Of a stretch of 64,000 nucleotides of DNA, positions 7,572 through 16,039 are shown in pieces. The notes beneath the pieces are model-generated. The model searched no databases and was not told the DNA's origin. It worked only from the letters and a program-made list of their open reading frames with translations. This DNA comes from Caproicibacter sp047833665. GTDB lineage: Bacteria; Bacillota; Clostridia; Oscillospirales; Acutalibacteraceae. The stretch spans positions 2,232,001-2,296,000 of the forward strand of contig CP181261.1 in NCBI GenBank assembly GCA_047833665.1, written 5' to 3'. How positions within the stretch are numbered: position 1 is the stretch's first letter; each line of letters begins with the position of its first letter. Both the position numbers and the translations under genes were made by a program.

Positions 7572-10484
7572 TTAGCCAACCGTTGCAACGTTAACCTTCT
7601 GGCCATTGACATACACGCCGGTGGAAGAACCAACAGCACCAACAGCCGTAATCTTGTAGAAGTAATCGTTGCCGCTCTTGCTTACCAATGTGTAATTGAA
7701 CACACCGGAAGTACCAAGAGTGAAGGTTGGAGCAGAGGAAGCAGTAATCTTGTACTGGTAAGATTTGCCGCTTGCAACTGTCAGGTCATCGGTTGTGTCG
7801 CTTGTGAAAGCAGTAGAACCTTCAACCTTAACAACCAGCAGCTTGGTGCCATTTACATAGATGCCTGTTTCCTTACCAGCAGCATCCGCAGCAGCTGTTA
7901 CTTTGATGAAGTAATCATTGCCGGATTTGCCAACATTGGTTACATCCAGAACACCAGCTGTGCCGGCAACCATAACCGGAGCTTCTGTTGCTGTAATCTT
8001 GAACTGATAGGAAGCACCCGGAGCCAGTGTGAAGTCATCGGTTGTGTCGGAAGTCCAAGTAACCTCCGGAGTCTTCAGCGCTGTCAATTCGCACTCAGCA
8101 TCGTCATAATCGTCATCTTCATCGCCGTCTTCGTCGACAACATAGGCAACCAGAGTTGCTTTGTTTTCGTCGGCAAAGGTTTCATCATAATCAACAACTT
8201 TAACAGTTGCAGTACCGTCGCCGTTATCGGTCAGCTCAAACACGCCGCTGTTGTCATCAATATCGAACGCAATGCCATAGCCTTCCGGCAGAGAAGTACC
8301 CGGTGCATAAGCAGAAGCTGTGAAGGTTTCGCTCTCGCCAAGAGCAATCTTGGAAGTAGCCTTGTTCAATGCAAGACCAGCAAATTCGAGTTCATCCACA
8401 ACAAAGGTATCGGTTGTCTTACCTTCATCCTTCTTAACGGTGAAACCGAAGAAATCGAGGTCATCTTCGTCAACACAATCGGCTTCTGCTGTAAATACAA
8501 CGTCGCCAACTTTCAAATCGGTATCTGTGATCTTTACCAATACGCTGGAAGCATCGTTACCAACATAAAGTTTGTTGGCACCAATGTACATTGTACCGGA
8601 ACCATCAAGATCCTGTACATCCAGCGAACCGTCAAAGATTACTTTGCTGTCATCCTCAACTGTAACAGAATCGATTTCGACGTCGCCTGTTACGACAACA
8701 TCGTCATCTTCATCTGTGGTTTCAAAAGTTGCATCATCAGCAGTTGCATTCTGCGGAGCAGGAATTTCACCCTGGAAGTCGTCTGTCTTCAGGTCAACAC
8801 CGTAACCATTGAAGTCAATTGCTCCGATTGTTGCCATGTCACCTTTCAATGTGATGGTGCTGCCAGTTTCAGCATCTGCAGGTGTTTGAACAGCCAGTTT
8901 CTCTACGGAAACAGGACCATTCTCTGCATCCACTGTAATCTTTTTCGCAGTTACAGTTCCAACGGAAACAGTTTCGTCTTCTTCCTGACCTTCGAGTTCT
9001 ACTTCACCAGTTGTAGAAATGCTGGATGCAGTACCATTTGTCATAAATACTTTGCCATCCGGGGAGTCATCATTTTCAATTTCAATGGCACCAACATTGT
9101 TGTCAGCACTAATTCTAACGGTTGCATTATCTTCCGTTGTAATGCCGTCAACAGTTACATCAGAATCGGTGATATAAACATCTCCGGCGTCGAGGTCAAT
9201 TGTACCAACCTTCTTTGCATCGTCAACCGTTAACTTACTGACTTCACCCTTGATTCCATCGATGCTGGCATCGTCTTTGACAGTAACAGCAGGAGCCGTT
9301 GTGCTTTCCGGTGGTACAAACTTTACAACATAGCCGCCATCAATCTCCAGCGTATTTTTATCGATTCCGCCTTTGATGTCATCATTTTCTTCATCGCCTA
9401 CAAAATTGCTACTATCACCGGATTTTACCTTGATGACAGTATCTCTGTAATCATCATCTTTAACGATCTCATACGCAGAAGAACCATCGTTTACAAGGAC
9501 TTTCTTGGTAATCTTCAGTTTCAGCTTGATATCATCGTCATCCGCAACGTTATCTTCATACGCATCGGTCACTTTTGCGGTGAAAGTCAAGTTTGCAGTG
9601 CTGGCATCTTTAGTAGTTACCTGAACCTTAACTGAACTATCGGTAGTGGTAGTGTTAGCGGTAGCGGTAGTAGTAACAGTTGTGCAAGTAACAACTTCAT
9701 CGTTGGAGCACTCTAAGATATACTGATAATCAGGATTCTTCGCTTTAATTGCTTGATCTTCATTCTCTTTATCATCATCCAAGAACTTAGTGCTCAGTTT
9801 TTCCCACTTTACACGACAGTCATTCGTCCCATTACGTGTTGCCTTGAAAACGGACAATGTCTTAGAATCGCCTTTACCATCCGTTGTCTTCAGTGCGAAG
9901 TTATCATCGAAATCATCGCTGCTGAGTTCCGGAGTATCGGTGCCGATATCGGCTGTCACATCATAAGTTGCGTCACCAATCACTGTGGAATCCTCATCCA
10001 AGACATGAATGGTGATCTCTGTGCTGGCGGTTACATCGATATCGTTGTCATCGTCATCTGTGTAAGTGCCCTTAAACAAAACGGCGATTACTTCTGTACC
10101 TTCGGAATCACTGCTGCGCAGGCTTAAATCCACATCGCCTTCCTTTAAGTCATCGTCATCCTCATCGCCGATGTCCCAAGAAACGAGTCTGTCACCGGAA
10201 ACGTGAGAGATGGAGTAAATCTCAGGATCATCAACCGTTTCGTGATTTGCAGTTTCCAGCGGGATATTATCCCCCTTATAAATGAAATTCTGGAAATTGT
10301 GAACGGTTCTTTCTTCCTTGCTGTCTCCGCCGTTGACAAGCCAGAATTCATCTTCGTCCGGACCATCCGTCAGGATGCCGTCAGCATGGCTCGTCTTCGC
10401 GGATGCGAGAGTTACTGGAAGGCTCGATGCAACCAATGCCAAGGAAAGCAAAGTTGCCAGAGCTTTTCCTCTGAATTTTTTCAT
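7572..10484 (-). CDS. Large acidic secreted surface protein (S-layer-like)
   Basis: 970 residues with a Sec signal peptide (MKKFRGKALATLLSLALVASSLPVTLASA). The mature chain is extremely Asp/Glu-rich, with runs such as DEDDDDL and TDDDDNDID. A middle part (about residues 395-660) is a series of short hydrophobic-polar beta repeats, suggesting a beta-helix. The C-terminus holds two related repeats (about 811-893 and 894-970), each starting TSDTTDD and containing SYQ-KITA, GT-GV, KSGNDYF and a G-YVNG end. I have seen such repeats described at the ends of clostridial surface proteins, but no SLH or sortase motif is visible. Strong promoter, AAGGAGG ribosome site and strong terminator all suggest abundant expression, as for an S-layer protein; that role is inferred. 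Confidence 0.72.
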   Translation of the reverse strand: MKKFRGKALATLLSLALVASSLPVTLASAKTSHADGILTDGPDEDEFWLVNGGDSKEERTVHNFQNFIYKGDNIPLETANHETVDDPEIYSISHVSGDRLVSWDIGDEDDDDLKEGDVDLSLRSSDSEGTEVIAVLFKGTYTDDDDNDIDVTASTEITIHVLDEDSTVIGDATYDVTADIGTDTPELSSDDFDDNFALKTTDGKGDSKTLSVFKATRNGTNDCRVKWEKLSTKFLDDDKENEDQAIKAKNPDYQYILECSNDEVVTCTTVTTTATANTTTTDSSVKVQVTTKDASTANLTFTAKVTDAYEDNVADDDDIKLKLKITKKVLVNDGSSAYEIVKDDDYRDTVIKVKSGDSSNFVGDEENDDIKGGIDKNTLEIDGGYVVKFVPPESTTAPAVTVKDDASIDGIKGEVSKLTVDDAKKVGTIDLDAGDVYITDSDVTVDGITTEDNATVRISADNNVGAIEIENDDSPDGKVFMTNGTASSISTTGEVELEGQEEDETVSVGTVTAKKITVDAENGPVSVEKLAVQTPADAETGSTITLKGDMATIGAIDFNGYGVDLKTDDFQGEIPAPQNATADDATFETTDEDDDVVVTGDVEIDSVTVEDDSKVIFDGSLDVQDLDGSGTMYIGANKLYVGNDASSVLVKITDTDLKVGDVVFTAEADCVDEDDLDFFGFTVKKDEGKTTDTFVVDELEFAGLALNKATSKIALGESETFTASAYAPGTSLPEGYGIAFDIDDNSGVFELTDNGDGTATVKVVDYDETFADENKATLVAYVVDEDGDEDDDYDDAECELTALKTPEVTWTSDTTDDFTLAPGASYQFKITATEAPVMVAGTAGVLDVTNVGKSGNDYFIKVTAAADAAGKETGIYVNGTKLLVVKVEGSTAFTSDTTDDLTVASGKSYQYKITASSAPTFTLGTSGVFNYTLVSKSGNDYFYKITAVGAVGSSTGVYVNGQKVNVATVG

Positions 10485-10653
10485 CCTTCTTTGTCCTCCT
10501 TAAAATAGTTCGTTGTGCATTTGCGTGTGCTATGAGAATTTTAACATACATTTTAGCCACAGGCGAAAAGCCTACGGCTGAAAACGACACCTGCCCTCAC
10601 AACGCCCCACAGCGCGCCTGAACGCAGTGAACACAAGCATCGCTCATATGTTT
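10485..10653 (-). promoter_or_regulatory. Long 5' untranslated leader of surface-protein gene
   Basis: About 165 bases separate the predicted transcription start from the ATG. Near 10552-10576 the minus strand can form AGCCGTAGGC / GCCTGTGGCT, a stable hairpin. Otherwise no gene is seen here. Long structured leaders are common on S-layer mRNAs. Confidence 0.45.
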
Positions 10654-10659
10654 AATTGG

Positions 10660-10688
10660 ATTATAAGATATTTGGCACTTAATGTCAA
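10660..10688 (-). promoter_or_regulatory. Consensus sigma-A promoter of surface-protein gene
   Basis: Minus-strand TTGACA (10683-10688), exactly 17 bases, TATAAT (10660-10665): a perfect consensus match. The bases just upstream of the -35 are very A+T-rich (UP-element-like) and form one copy of the target duplication of the adjacent IS. Confidence 0.85.
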
Positions 10689-10692
10689 GTAG

Positions 10693-10718
10693 ATAATGGA
10701 TATATTTTTGGATAAAAT
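10693..10718. repeat. Left copy of 26-bp target-site duplication of IS481-like element
   Basis: Begins ATAATGGATATATTTTT; an identical 26-base copy lies at 11782-11807 immediately outside the other inverted repeat. It starts four bases from the -35 hexamer of the surface-protein promoter. Confidence 0.85.
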
Positions 10719-11781
10719 TGTAGGACTACAATACATATTGGACAGTTGAGAAAAAATAAAATACAGAAATGGACACATCGGTTAAAATAAAGCTACACAA
10801 ACCAAATCATACCGAAAGGAAGTGCCCATTTCTGCATGAATAGTGTAACACAAGACATGAAGTTTAGGCAATCCCTAATGATCTATGCTCAAAAGTACGG
10901 TGTTAGCCGTGCAAGCCGAAAATACAACAAAAGCCGTTCCTTTATCTATTTTTGGATGGCCCGGTATGACGGTACATTAGAATCGTTGGCTTGCCGGTCT
11001 AGGAGGCCTCACAGTCATCCAAACCAGCATACACCTGCCGAGTTAAAGCTGATTCGCGACATGCGGCGCAGAAATCCCGACCTCGGTATGATTGAACTAT
11101 GGTCTCGGTTGAAAAAGCGGGGATACACACGATGTCCGGAAAGTCTGTTCCGTGTAATGCGCCGAATGGGAATGTTCCCAGAATCAAAACCAAAGAAGAA
11201 ATATCAGCCAAAGCCATACGAGCAAATGACGCATCCCGGAGAGCGCATTCAGATCGATGTAAAAGTAGTTCCAAAGCGCTGTATTGCCAACCCTGAGCTT
11301 CGGCTTTTCCAGTACACAGCTATTGATGAATTTTCTAGGCTGCGTTTTCTGGCAGCGTACCCTGAACAGAGTACTTACTCTTCTGCTGACTTTCTAAAAC
11401 GAGCTGTCGAATGGTTTGCCCGGCGCGGCGTTCGTGTAGAATGCGTTCAAACTGACAACGGTTTTGAATTCACCAACCGTTTCTCACCTTCCAAGAAACA
11501 TCTGCTGACGTTGTTCGAAGCCACTGCCGCTAAACTTCATATCCGGCACAAGTTAATTCGTCCTTATACCCCTAGGCACAACGGGAAAGTGGAACGCAGT
11601 CATCGCGAAGACCAAAAACGCTTTTATGACAAACACCATTTTTACTCTTTAGCGGACTTTGAAAACCAACTTTCCATCTACTTAAGACGCTCTAATAATA
11701 TGCCGATGCGTCCTCTTCATTGGTTGTCTCCTTCTGAATTTTTACATTCCCATACTGTCCAATATGTTTGACAAACCTACA
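10719..11781 (+). mobile_element. IS481-family-like insertion sequence, apparently complete
   Basis: About 1063 bases with terminal inverted repeats: left 10719-10746 begins TGTAGGACTACAATACATAT and right 11754-11781 ends in the complement beginning TGTAGGTTTG; both share CATATTGGACAGT at the inner end. One intact transposase gene fills the element. Perfect 26-bp direct repeats flank it, so insertion is probably recent. The boundary TGTAGG...CCTACA is my best reading; one base either way is possible. Confidence 0.85.
10836..11771 (+). CDS. IS481-family-like transposase
   Basis: 311 residues. N-terminal helix-turn-helix (YGVSRASRKYNKSRSFIYFWMAR split over residues ~15-40), then an integrase-type (rve) DDE core: first Asp in IQIDVKVVPKR, second Asp in VQTDNGFEF, Glu in HNGKVERSHREDQKRF. 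A C-terminal NNMPMRPLHWLSPSEF segment is typical of the family. The frame is intact from ATG to TGA and the gene lies between good inverted repeats, so it may be active. AAAGGAAG lies 13 bases upstream. Assignment to IS481 rather than a neighbouring rve-type family is from overall architecture. Confidence 0.88.
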   Translation: MNSVTQDMKFRQSLMIYAQKYGVSRASRKYNKSRSFIYFWMARYDGTLESLACRSRRPHSHPNQHTPAELKLIRDMRRRNPDLGMIELWSRLKKRGYTRCPESLFRVMRRMGMFPESKPKKKYQPKPYEQMTHPGERIQIDVKVVPKRCIANPELRLFQYTAIDEFSRLRFLAAYPEQSTYSSADFLKRAVEWFARRGVRVECVQTDNGFEFTNRFSPSKKHLLTLFEATAAKLHIRHKLIRPYTPRHNGKVERSHREDQKRFYDKHHFYSLADFENQLSIYLRRSNNMPMRPLHWLSPSEFLHSHTVQYV

Positions 11782-11807
11782 ATAATGGATATATTTTTGG
11801 ATAAAAT
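11782..11807. repeat. Right copy of 26-bp target-site duplication
   Basis: Identical to 10693-10718 and directly abuts the right inverted repeat of the IS481-like element. Confidence 0.85.
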
Positions 11808-11954
11808 TTGCTTGTGTGCTTAAATTTTTACAGATATAAAGCCAAATTTTTCAATTTCTCCGGAAGAAATTGGAAGAGCTCGCAGGAGATTTTTTTTACC
11901 GCCTTGGACATCCATTTTCAGGATGCTCAGAAAGGATAATTTTATGCAAAATAT

Positions 11955-11985
11955 GCGGTAAATTTTTTGGTGAATTTTTTACCGC
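11955..11985 (-). terminator. Possible terminator after the MBL-fold gene
   Basis: GCGGTAAA (11955-11962) pairs with TTTACCGC (11978-11985), about 20 bases past the stop codon on the minus strand, followed by ATATTTTG. The remaining bases between the IS and this gene (11808-11950) hold nothing I recognise. Confidence 0.5.
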
Positions 11986-12001
11986 GCCGAAAAAGGGAAC
12001 T

Positions 12002-13285
12002 TCATGACCGGTCAAGGTCGCACAGGCAGGAAATATTTTTTCCGCGTGAAACCACACGGATGCGGCAGGGCGTTGGAGCGCCGGCACAAACAACGGACGG
12101 GCATCGGACAGGCAGGATTGTCCCGCGGGAGGAAGCGCCGCACAGGGCAAGGCGATTACAAGAGGAGCCGTATTCCTTATAATAGGAGCATACGGCGTTT
12201 CCGGAGCAGTGGCAAACGGCGGGCAGATGTGCATAGCCGTCCGCAATTTCTCCGCCGCCGCGGTACGGCCCGTTGCTGATAAGGATATGATCCGCCGCAA
12301 TTTCCAGCGGGAAGAAATACCCCGCCGTGCCGTGATGCGGAGCTTTCAGCACTGCGTAGCCGTCATACATCCGCTCGGAGGCTGCAAGCAGGATTTCCGG
12401 CGGTGCATCCCCCGTCATCAGGATATCATCCGGTCCGGGGCCGCCTCTGCGTATATTCTGGAACACCGCGCACGCGGCGTTGAGCGTGCTCGAATAAGCC
12501 TCCTGCGTTTCATCGGCTGAAAGCAGCGCCGACACCTCCCCTGCCACAGGGAGAAGCAGTAAATCGGGAATCAGTGTGCAAATCCGCCGATACCACTCCT
12601 GCGTTTCCTCCACATCCTCTTCCCGCAGCGGTGCAGAAGAACACATCCTCATGTATGCGGCGCAAAAGCACTCCCGAAGTTCCAAAAATTCCCGCGCGCA
12701 CATCGGCAGAAACGGCGCGGAGAGCATCGAGTCCACTGCATCTACAGTGTCGGCCAGTTCCTGCGGAAACGGAAATCCGGTCTCCGGCGGCCAGATGACT
12801 TCATACTCCACCCCATCCAACAGGAAGTCATCCCCCTGCCGCACGGGGAAGACAGCGTCGGCACCGGCCAGCTTTGCGGCACGCGTGAACAATTCCGGCA
12901 CAGCGGCGTTCATCTGCGCGTAACCGGTCAGACGGCTTAAAAACACGGTGACATACAGCGCAAACTGCAGCAGCAGCGGGCGCGAATCCTCCCCGCACGG
13001 AGGAACGGGCAGATACAGCGAATCGAAATAATCGGGCACGGCTTTTAAAATCCGCCACAGCCCGCACAGATGGTCGCGGTGGCAGTGGGTCAGAAAAAAG
13101 GATCGGGTTGCGGCATCACGGTAGCGGGGAACAATCGTATTGGTTACATACTCATAAAACCCCGGCCCGTTTTCGCCCAATTTCAGGTTGCTGCTGCCGC
13201 AGTCCACCATCAAAATTCCGCCGCTGTCGCCGCCCAAAACAATGCATTCGCCGTAACCGACGTCGTGCAGATCAATCCAGCGCAC
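12002..13285 (-). CDS. ComEC-like metallo-beta-lactamase-fold hydrolase
   Basis: 427 residues if begun at the GTG at 13285. The N-terminus WIDLHDVGYGECIVLGG resembles the DVGQGD start of ComEC/Rec2-type MBL domains, and residues 67-72 give the metal site HCHRDH. DILMTGDA and KAPHHGTAG supply later ligands. A Cys-rich tail (HCSGNAVC, SSCNRLALC, VRC) could bind another metal or form disulfides. No signal peptide or transmembrane segment is seen. The GTG start overlaps the upstream MORN gene by 14 bases with AGAGG nine bases before it, so translation is probably coupled. Substrate unknown. A longer reading to 13651 only shadows the MORN gene. Confidence 0.82.
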   Translation of the reverse strand: MRWIDLHDVGYGECIVLGGDSGGILMVDCGSSNLKLGENGPGFYEYVTNTIVPRYRDAATRSFFLTHCHRDHLCGLWRILKAVPDYFDSLYLPVPPCGEDSRPLLLQFALYVTVFLSRLTGYAQMNAAVPELFTRAAKLAGADAVFPVRQGDDFLLDGVEYEVIWPPETGFPFPQELADTVDAVDSMLSAPFLPMCAREFLELRECFCAAYMRMCSSAPLREEDVEETQEWYRRICTLIPDLLLLPVAGEVSALLSADETQEAYSSTLNAACAVFQNIRRGGPGPDDILMTGDAPPEILLAASERMYDGYAVLKAPHHGTAGYFFPLEIAADHILISNGPYRGGGEIADGYAHLPAVCHCSGNAVCSYYKEYGSSCNRLALCGASSRGTILPVRCPSVVCAGAPTPCRIRVVSRGKNISCLCDLDRS

Positions 13286-14804
13286 CCGATTTTTCCTCTT
13301 CTGCGCCGTCCGCTTCTTTGCGGGTCCACCCGGAATAAAATTCGCCGTTTCGCCACTGGCCGGAGCGAATGATCCGTCCTCCCCGATATTCGGTGCCATA
13401 CCCGTGGCGTTTGCCGTCCTTCCACTCACCCGTGTAGAGCAGATTGCCGTCCATGTCGAATGCGGAGCCGCGCCCTGTGGGGATACCGTCCTTCCATTTG
13501 CCGATGAAGACGGAGCCATCTGCGGAACCGAACGCGACGCCCATGCCACTGCGCAGGTTTTGTTTCCAGTTGCCCGCGTAGCACAGTTTCCCGGATTTAT
13601 AATAGTATACGCCGAAACCATCGCGCTTGTCGTCCCGATATCCGCCCTCATACGCGGTATGCCCGTTTTCCATCTGTGTGCGGCCCTGCCCCTGCCTCAG
13701 CCCATCGATTAGCTCGCCGAAATACAGGTAGCTTTCCTCTTCGCTGACAACGATGCGCTTTGCGGGAATCAGCCTTTCTCCGAACATCGGCTCAATGCGG
13801 GCAGATTTCTTTTCTAAGCCCTTTACGTGAATCACCTTACCGCCGAGACCCTTTGCGGCCACACCGTATCTTTTAGGCGCAGGACGCGGCGGGTCCGGAT
13901 GCGGCGGGGTGTCTGAGGACAAATTCGGAGTCGGACGCTCAACGGGCGACTGAGCGGAAAAAATTTCCCGATTAACCGCATAATCCGATGAATCCAGACT
14001 TTCCTGAATATGGGAGGGATTCTCTGCAGCGGCATTTGCGGCAAAAGCAGGAACAGCCTCGTGCTGAAAGTCATCCGCTTTTTTCTGCTCGGTTGGAAGC
14101 GGAGTGGAACCATCGTTCGGTATGTAGGAAAATTCCAGCTGTTCGTCCTCCCCCGTATCCGTCCAGTCCGGACTAGGCACACCGCCGTTTTCCTCCAGCC
14201 GCCGGAAAAGCTCAAGGCGCTTGTCCCTCTCCGCGCGCGGACAATAACAAAAAAGCCCTTTGTCAGTACGCGCCAATACCCGCGGTTCTCCACCGACGAC
14301 GCTGTTTACATAACTTTGCACCGCCGTCAATGGCCGCACCGGACAGGGCAGCAGTTCCACACGTCGGTATCGGCCGGCGGTGGAGTCAAATTCCAGCATC
14401 TCGATGCCGTCCTCCCCATGCGGACGCAGAACTACATCCGGTCTGTCCGGCGCTACGGTAAAATACACCGAGCGAATCCATTCGAGTTTTTTGCCATAAA
14501 CCGCCTCCGATACGATTTTCCCTGACAAATCCCAAGTAATCAGCCGAAAACCGTCCGGACGGCGGAAGGCCTCCTGAACCACAGTTTTGCCGGAAACCTT
14601 ACGCCATCGGAAATCTCCGCCGCCTATTTTATAACGCATGCGCACAATGCGGCCGGCCTCCACCCCACGTGCCGAACCCTTCGCCAAACCGCCGGCACGT
14701 GCTTTTGCCAGCGAGTCCGCCAAAAGGGAATTTTTCTCCGCGCCGCTTTCAAACGGGCGGCAGGAAACCGTATGGAAGACCGTGTGCAAAGGATTTTCCG
14801 GCAT
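13272..14804 (-). CDS. MORN-repeat protein of unknown function
   Basis: 510 residues. Residues ~45-190 form an unrecognised globular part (RMRYKIGGGDFRWRKVSG, GFRLITWDLSGKIV); residues ~235-330 are a Pro/Ser-rich linker; residues ~365-495 contain five MORN repeats, e.g. YLYFGELIDGLRQGQG, YEGGYRDDKRDGFG, YAGNWKQNLRSGMG, FIGKWKDGIPTGRG and YTGEWKDGKRHGYG. MORN repeats serve as protein- or lipid-binding scaffolds. AAAGGAG precedes the ATG. It overlaps the MBL-fold gene downstream, so the two products probably act together. This pair looks somewhat richer in G+C than its neighbours (34 of 60 bases in the one line I counted, 12601-12660), which could indicate transfer. Confidence 0.8.
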   Translation of the reverse strand: MPENPLHTVFHTVSCRPFESGAEKNSLLADSLAKARAGGLAKGSARGVEAGRIVRMRYKIGGGDFRWRKVSGKTVVQEAFRRPDGFRLITWDLSGKIVSEAVYGKKLEWIRSVYFTVAPDRPDVVLRPHGEDGIEMLEFDSTAGRYRRVELLPCPVRPLTAVQSYVNSVVGGEPRVLARTDKGLFCYCPRAERDKRLELFRRLEENGGVPSPDWTDTGEDEQLEFSYIPNDGSTPLPTEQKKADDFQHEAVPAFAANAAAENPSHIQESLDSSDYAVNREIFSAQSPVERPTPNLSSDTPPHPDPPRPAPKRYGVAAKGLGGKVIHVKGLEKKSARIEPMFGERLIPAKRIVVSEEESYLYFGELIDGLRQGQGRTQMENGHTAYEGGYRDDKRDGFGVYYYKSGKLCYAGNWKQNLRSGMGVAFGSADGSVFIGKWKDGIPTGRGSAFDMDGNLLYTGEWKDGKRHGYGTEYRGGRIIRSGQWRNGEFYSGWTRKEADGAEEEKSGALD

Positions 14805-14994
14805 CGGTTCAGAACTCCTTTCACGAAAAAACTCTTCCTATTTTCTTTCCTTTTTTATCCTACATTATTTCAAAAGAATTTTCAAGGATTCTACTAAAAT
14901 CTGATTGGAAAATAATAACAAAATCTTTATTGCTCGTCTGCAGTCGATTTTACATCATTTATATGTAAGAATATCGAAAAAAAGTTGCACAGAC

Positions 14995-15028
14995 AAAAGG
15001 GGACGGGCTATAATAAATCCGTCCCCTT
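14995..15028 (-). terminator. Terminator after the YtxH-like gene
   Basis: AAAGGGGACGG and CCGTCCCCTTT pair around a 12-base loop, followed on the minus strand by TTTTGTC. About 20 bases beyond the stop codon of the small gene. Bases 14825-14990 hold no gene. Confidence 0.7.
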
Positions 15029-15048
15029 TCGCTTGACAAACCGTATAC

Positions 15049-15228
15049 TTACTTAAACATATACTGCATATTGTCCATCATTTCGCCGACTGTATGCAGC
15101 GTTTTGTTCGCGCGGCGGCGCAGACTGCGTTTGTTCTTCATCATCTGCGTGCCAACTGTCGCCAGTGCCATCCCGGCAACCATGCCGGTACCAATTCCGC
15201 GCACGAAATCCATAGTCTGTTTATACAT
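15049..15228 (-). CDS. Small YtxH-like protein
   Basis: 59 residues: MYKQTMDFVRGIGTGMVAGM followed by a basic stretch (KNKRSLRRRANK) and an amphipathic helix to the end. The Gly-rich hydrophobic start resembles YtxH/gas-vesicle-like small proteins of Firmicutes. GGAGGT stands eight bases before this ATG; the longer reading upstream lacks a ribosome site. Stand-alone, divergent from trmL. Function unknown. Confidence 0.6.
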   Translation of the reverse strand: MYKQTMDFVRGIGTGMVAGMALATVGTQMMKNKRSLRRRANKTLHTVGEMMDNMQYMFK

Positions 15229-15380
15229 TTTATAATACCTCCAAACACAGAAACAAGTATGAGTGAAATGAATGAAACGGCTTCCTTTCATTATTCTGCC
15301 TCTTTTCTTTTGCAATATTGAAGTGAAATGATGGAAAAACGCCGTGTTTTTTACATTTTTTAACAAAAAGGAGAAATACT

Positions 15381-15881
15381 ATGCCCGAACTGAATATTGT
15401 CATGGTTGAACCGGAAATTCCGCAAAACACCGGAAACGTGGCACGAACCTGTGCCGCCACGGGAGCTCGCCTGCATCTTGTGGGGCCGCTCGGATTCAGT
15501 ATCGACGACAAAAAACTAAAACGCGCCGGGCTGGATTACTGGCATCTGCTTGATATTACCTATTATGAAAGTCTTTCCGAATTCTTCAGCCGCAATACCG
15601 GTAATTTTTACTATTTTTCAACAAAAGCGCAGCACGTATATACAGAACCAAACTATCCGGACGGCTGCTATTTGGTGTTCGGTAAGGAGACTGCCGGTTT
15701 GCCGGAAAAATTGCTGTATGATAACCCCGATACCTGCGTTCGCATTCCCATGCGCAACGATCCTTCTGCACGCAGTTTGAACCTGTCGAATTCTGTCGCC
15801 GTTGGCGTATTTGAAGTTCTTCGGCAGTGGAATTTTCCCGGTATGCTGTGCAGCGGACAACTTCGGCAATATCACTGGTAA
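15381..15881 (+). CDS. trmL: tRNA (cytidine(34)-2'-O)-methyltransferase, SPOUT family
   Basis: 166 residues. Methylates the ribose of the wobble base in tRNA-Leu isoacceptors using S-adenosylmethionine. The whole SPOUT fold is visible: N-terminal MVEPEIPQNTGNVARTCAATG, the LVFGKETAGLP loop, and the C-terminal RIPM...ARSLNLSNSVAVGVFEVLRQ knot motif. AAAGGAG lies eight bases before the ATG. It lies just upstream of pgk but the intervening 158 bases contain two promoters, so it is probably a separate unit. Confidence 0.94.
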   Translation: MPELNIVMVEPEIPQNTGNVARTCAATGARLHLVGPLGFSIDDKKLKRAGLDYWHLLDITYYESLSEFFSRNTGNFYYFSTKAQHVYTEPNYPDGCYLVFGKETAGLPEKLLYDNPDTCVRIPMRNDPSARSLNLSNSVAVGVFEVLRQWNFPGMLCSGQLRQYHW

Positions 15882-15930
15882 ACAGTGCAGTTTTTCCGCA
15901 AAATTCGTGTTTGCGGAAAAGGCAAAATGC

Positions 15931-15959
15931 TTGAAAATGCTAGGCGTTGGTTGTATAAT
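15931..15959 (+). promoter_or_regulatory. Upstream pgk promoter
   Basis: TTGAAA (15931-15936), 17-base spacer, TATAAT (15954-15959), about 80 bases before the pgk ATG. Confidence 0.65.
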
Positions 15960-15989
15960 GAAAAAAAGTTTGTTAGAATAGTAACAATA

Positions 15990-16019
15990 TTGAAAAAATC
16001 TCCCAAAATTCTGTATACT
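15990..16019 (+). promoter_or_regulatory. Downstream pgk promoter
   Basis: TTGAAA (15990-15995), 18-base spacer, TATACT (16014-16019), close to the AGGAGAGG ribosome site. A second, weaker start is plausible. Confidence 0.5.
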
Positions 16020-16039
16020 TAAAAAAGGAGAGGTACTGG

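Noticed and set aside
9753..10127. Open frame on plus strand opposite the surface-protein gene (also 8320-9233 and others)
   Set aside because: Low-complexity antisense of the Asp/Glu/Thr-rich repeats; no ribosome site or family motif.
13286..13651. Longer N-terminus for the MBL-fold protein
   Set aside because: This stretch codes for MORN repeats in the overlapping frame; the MBL domain starts properly at the GTG at 13285.
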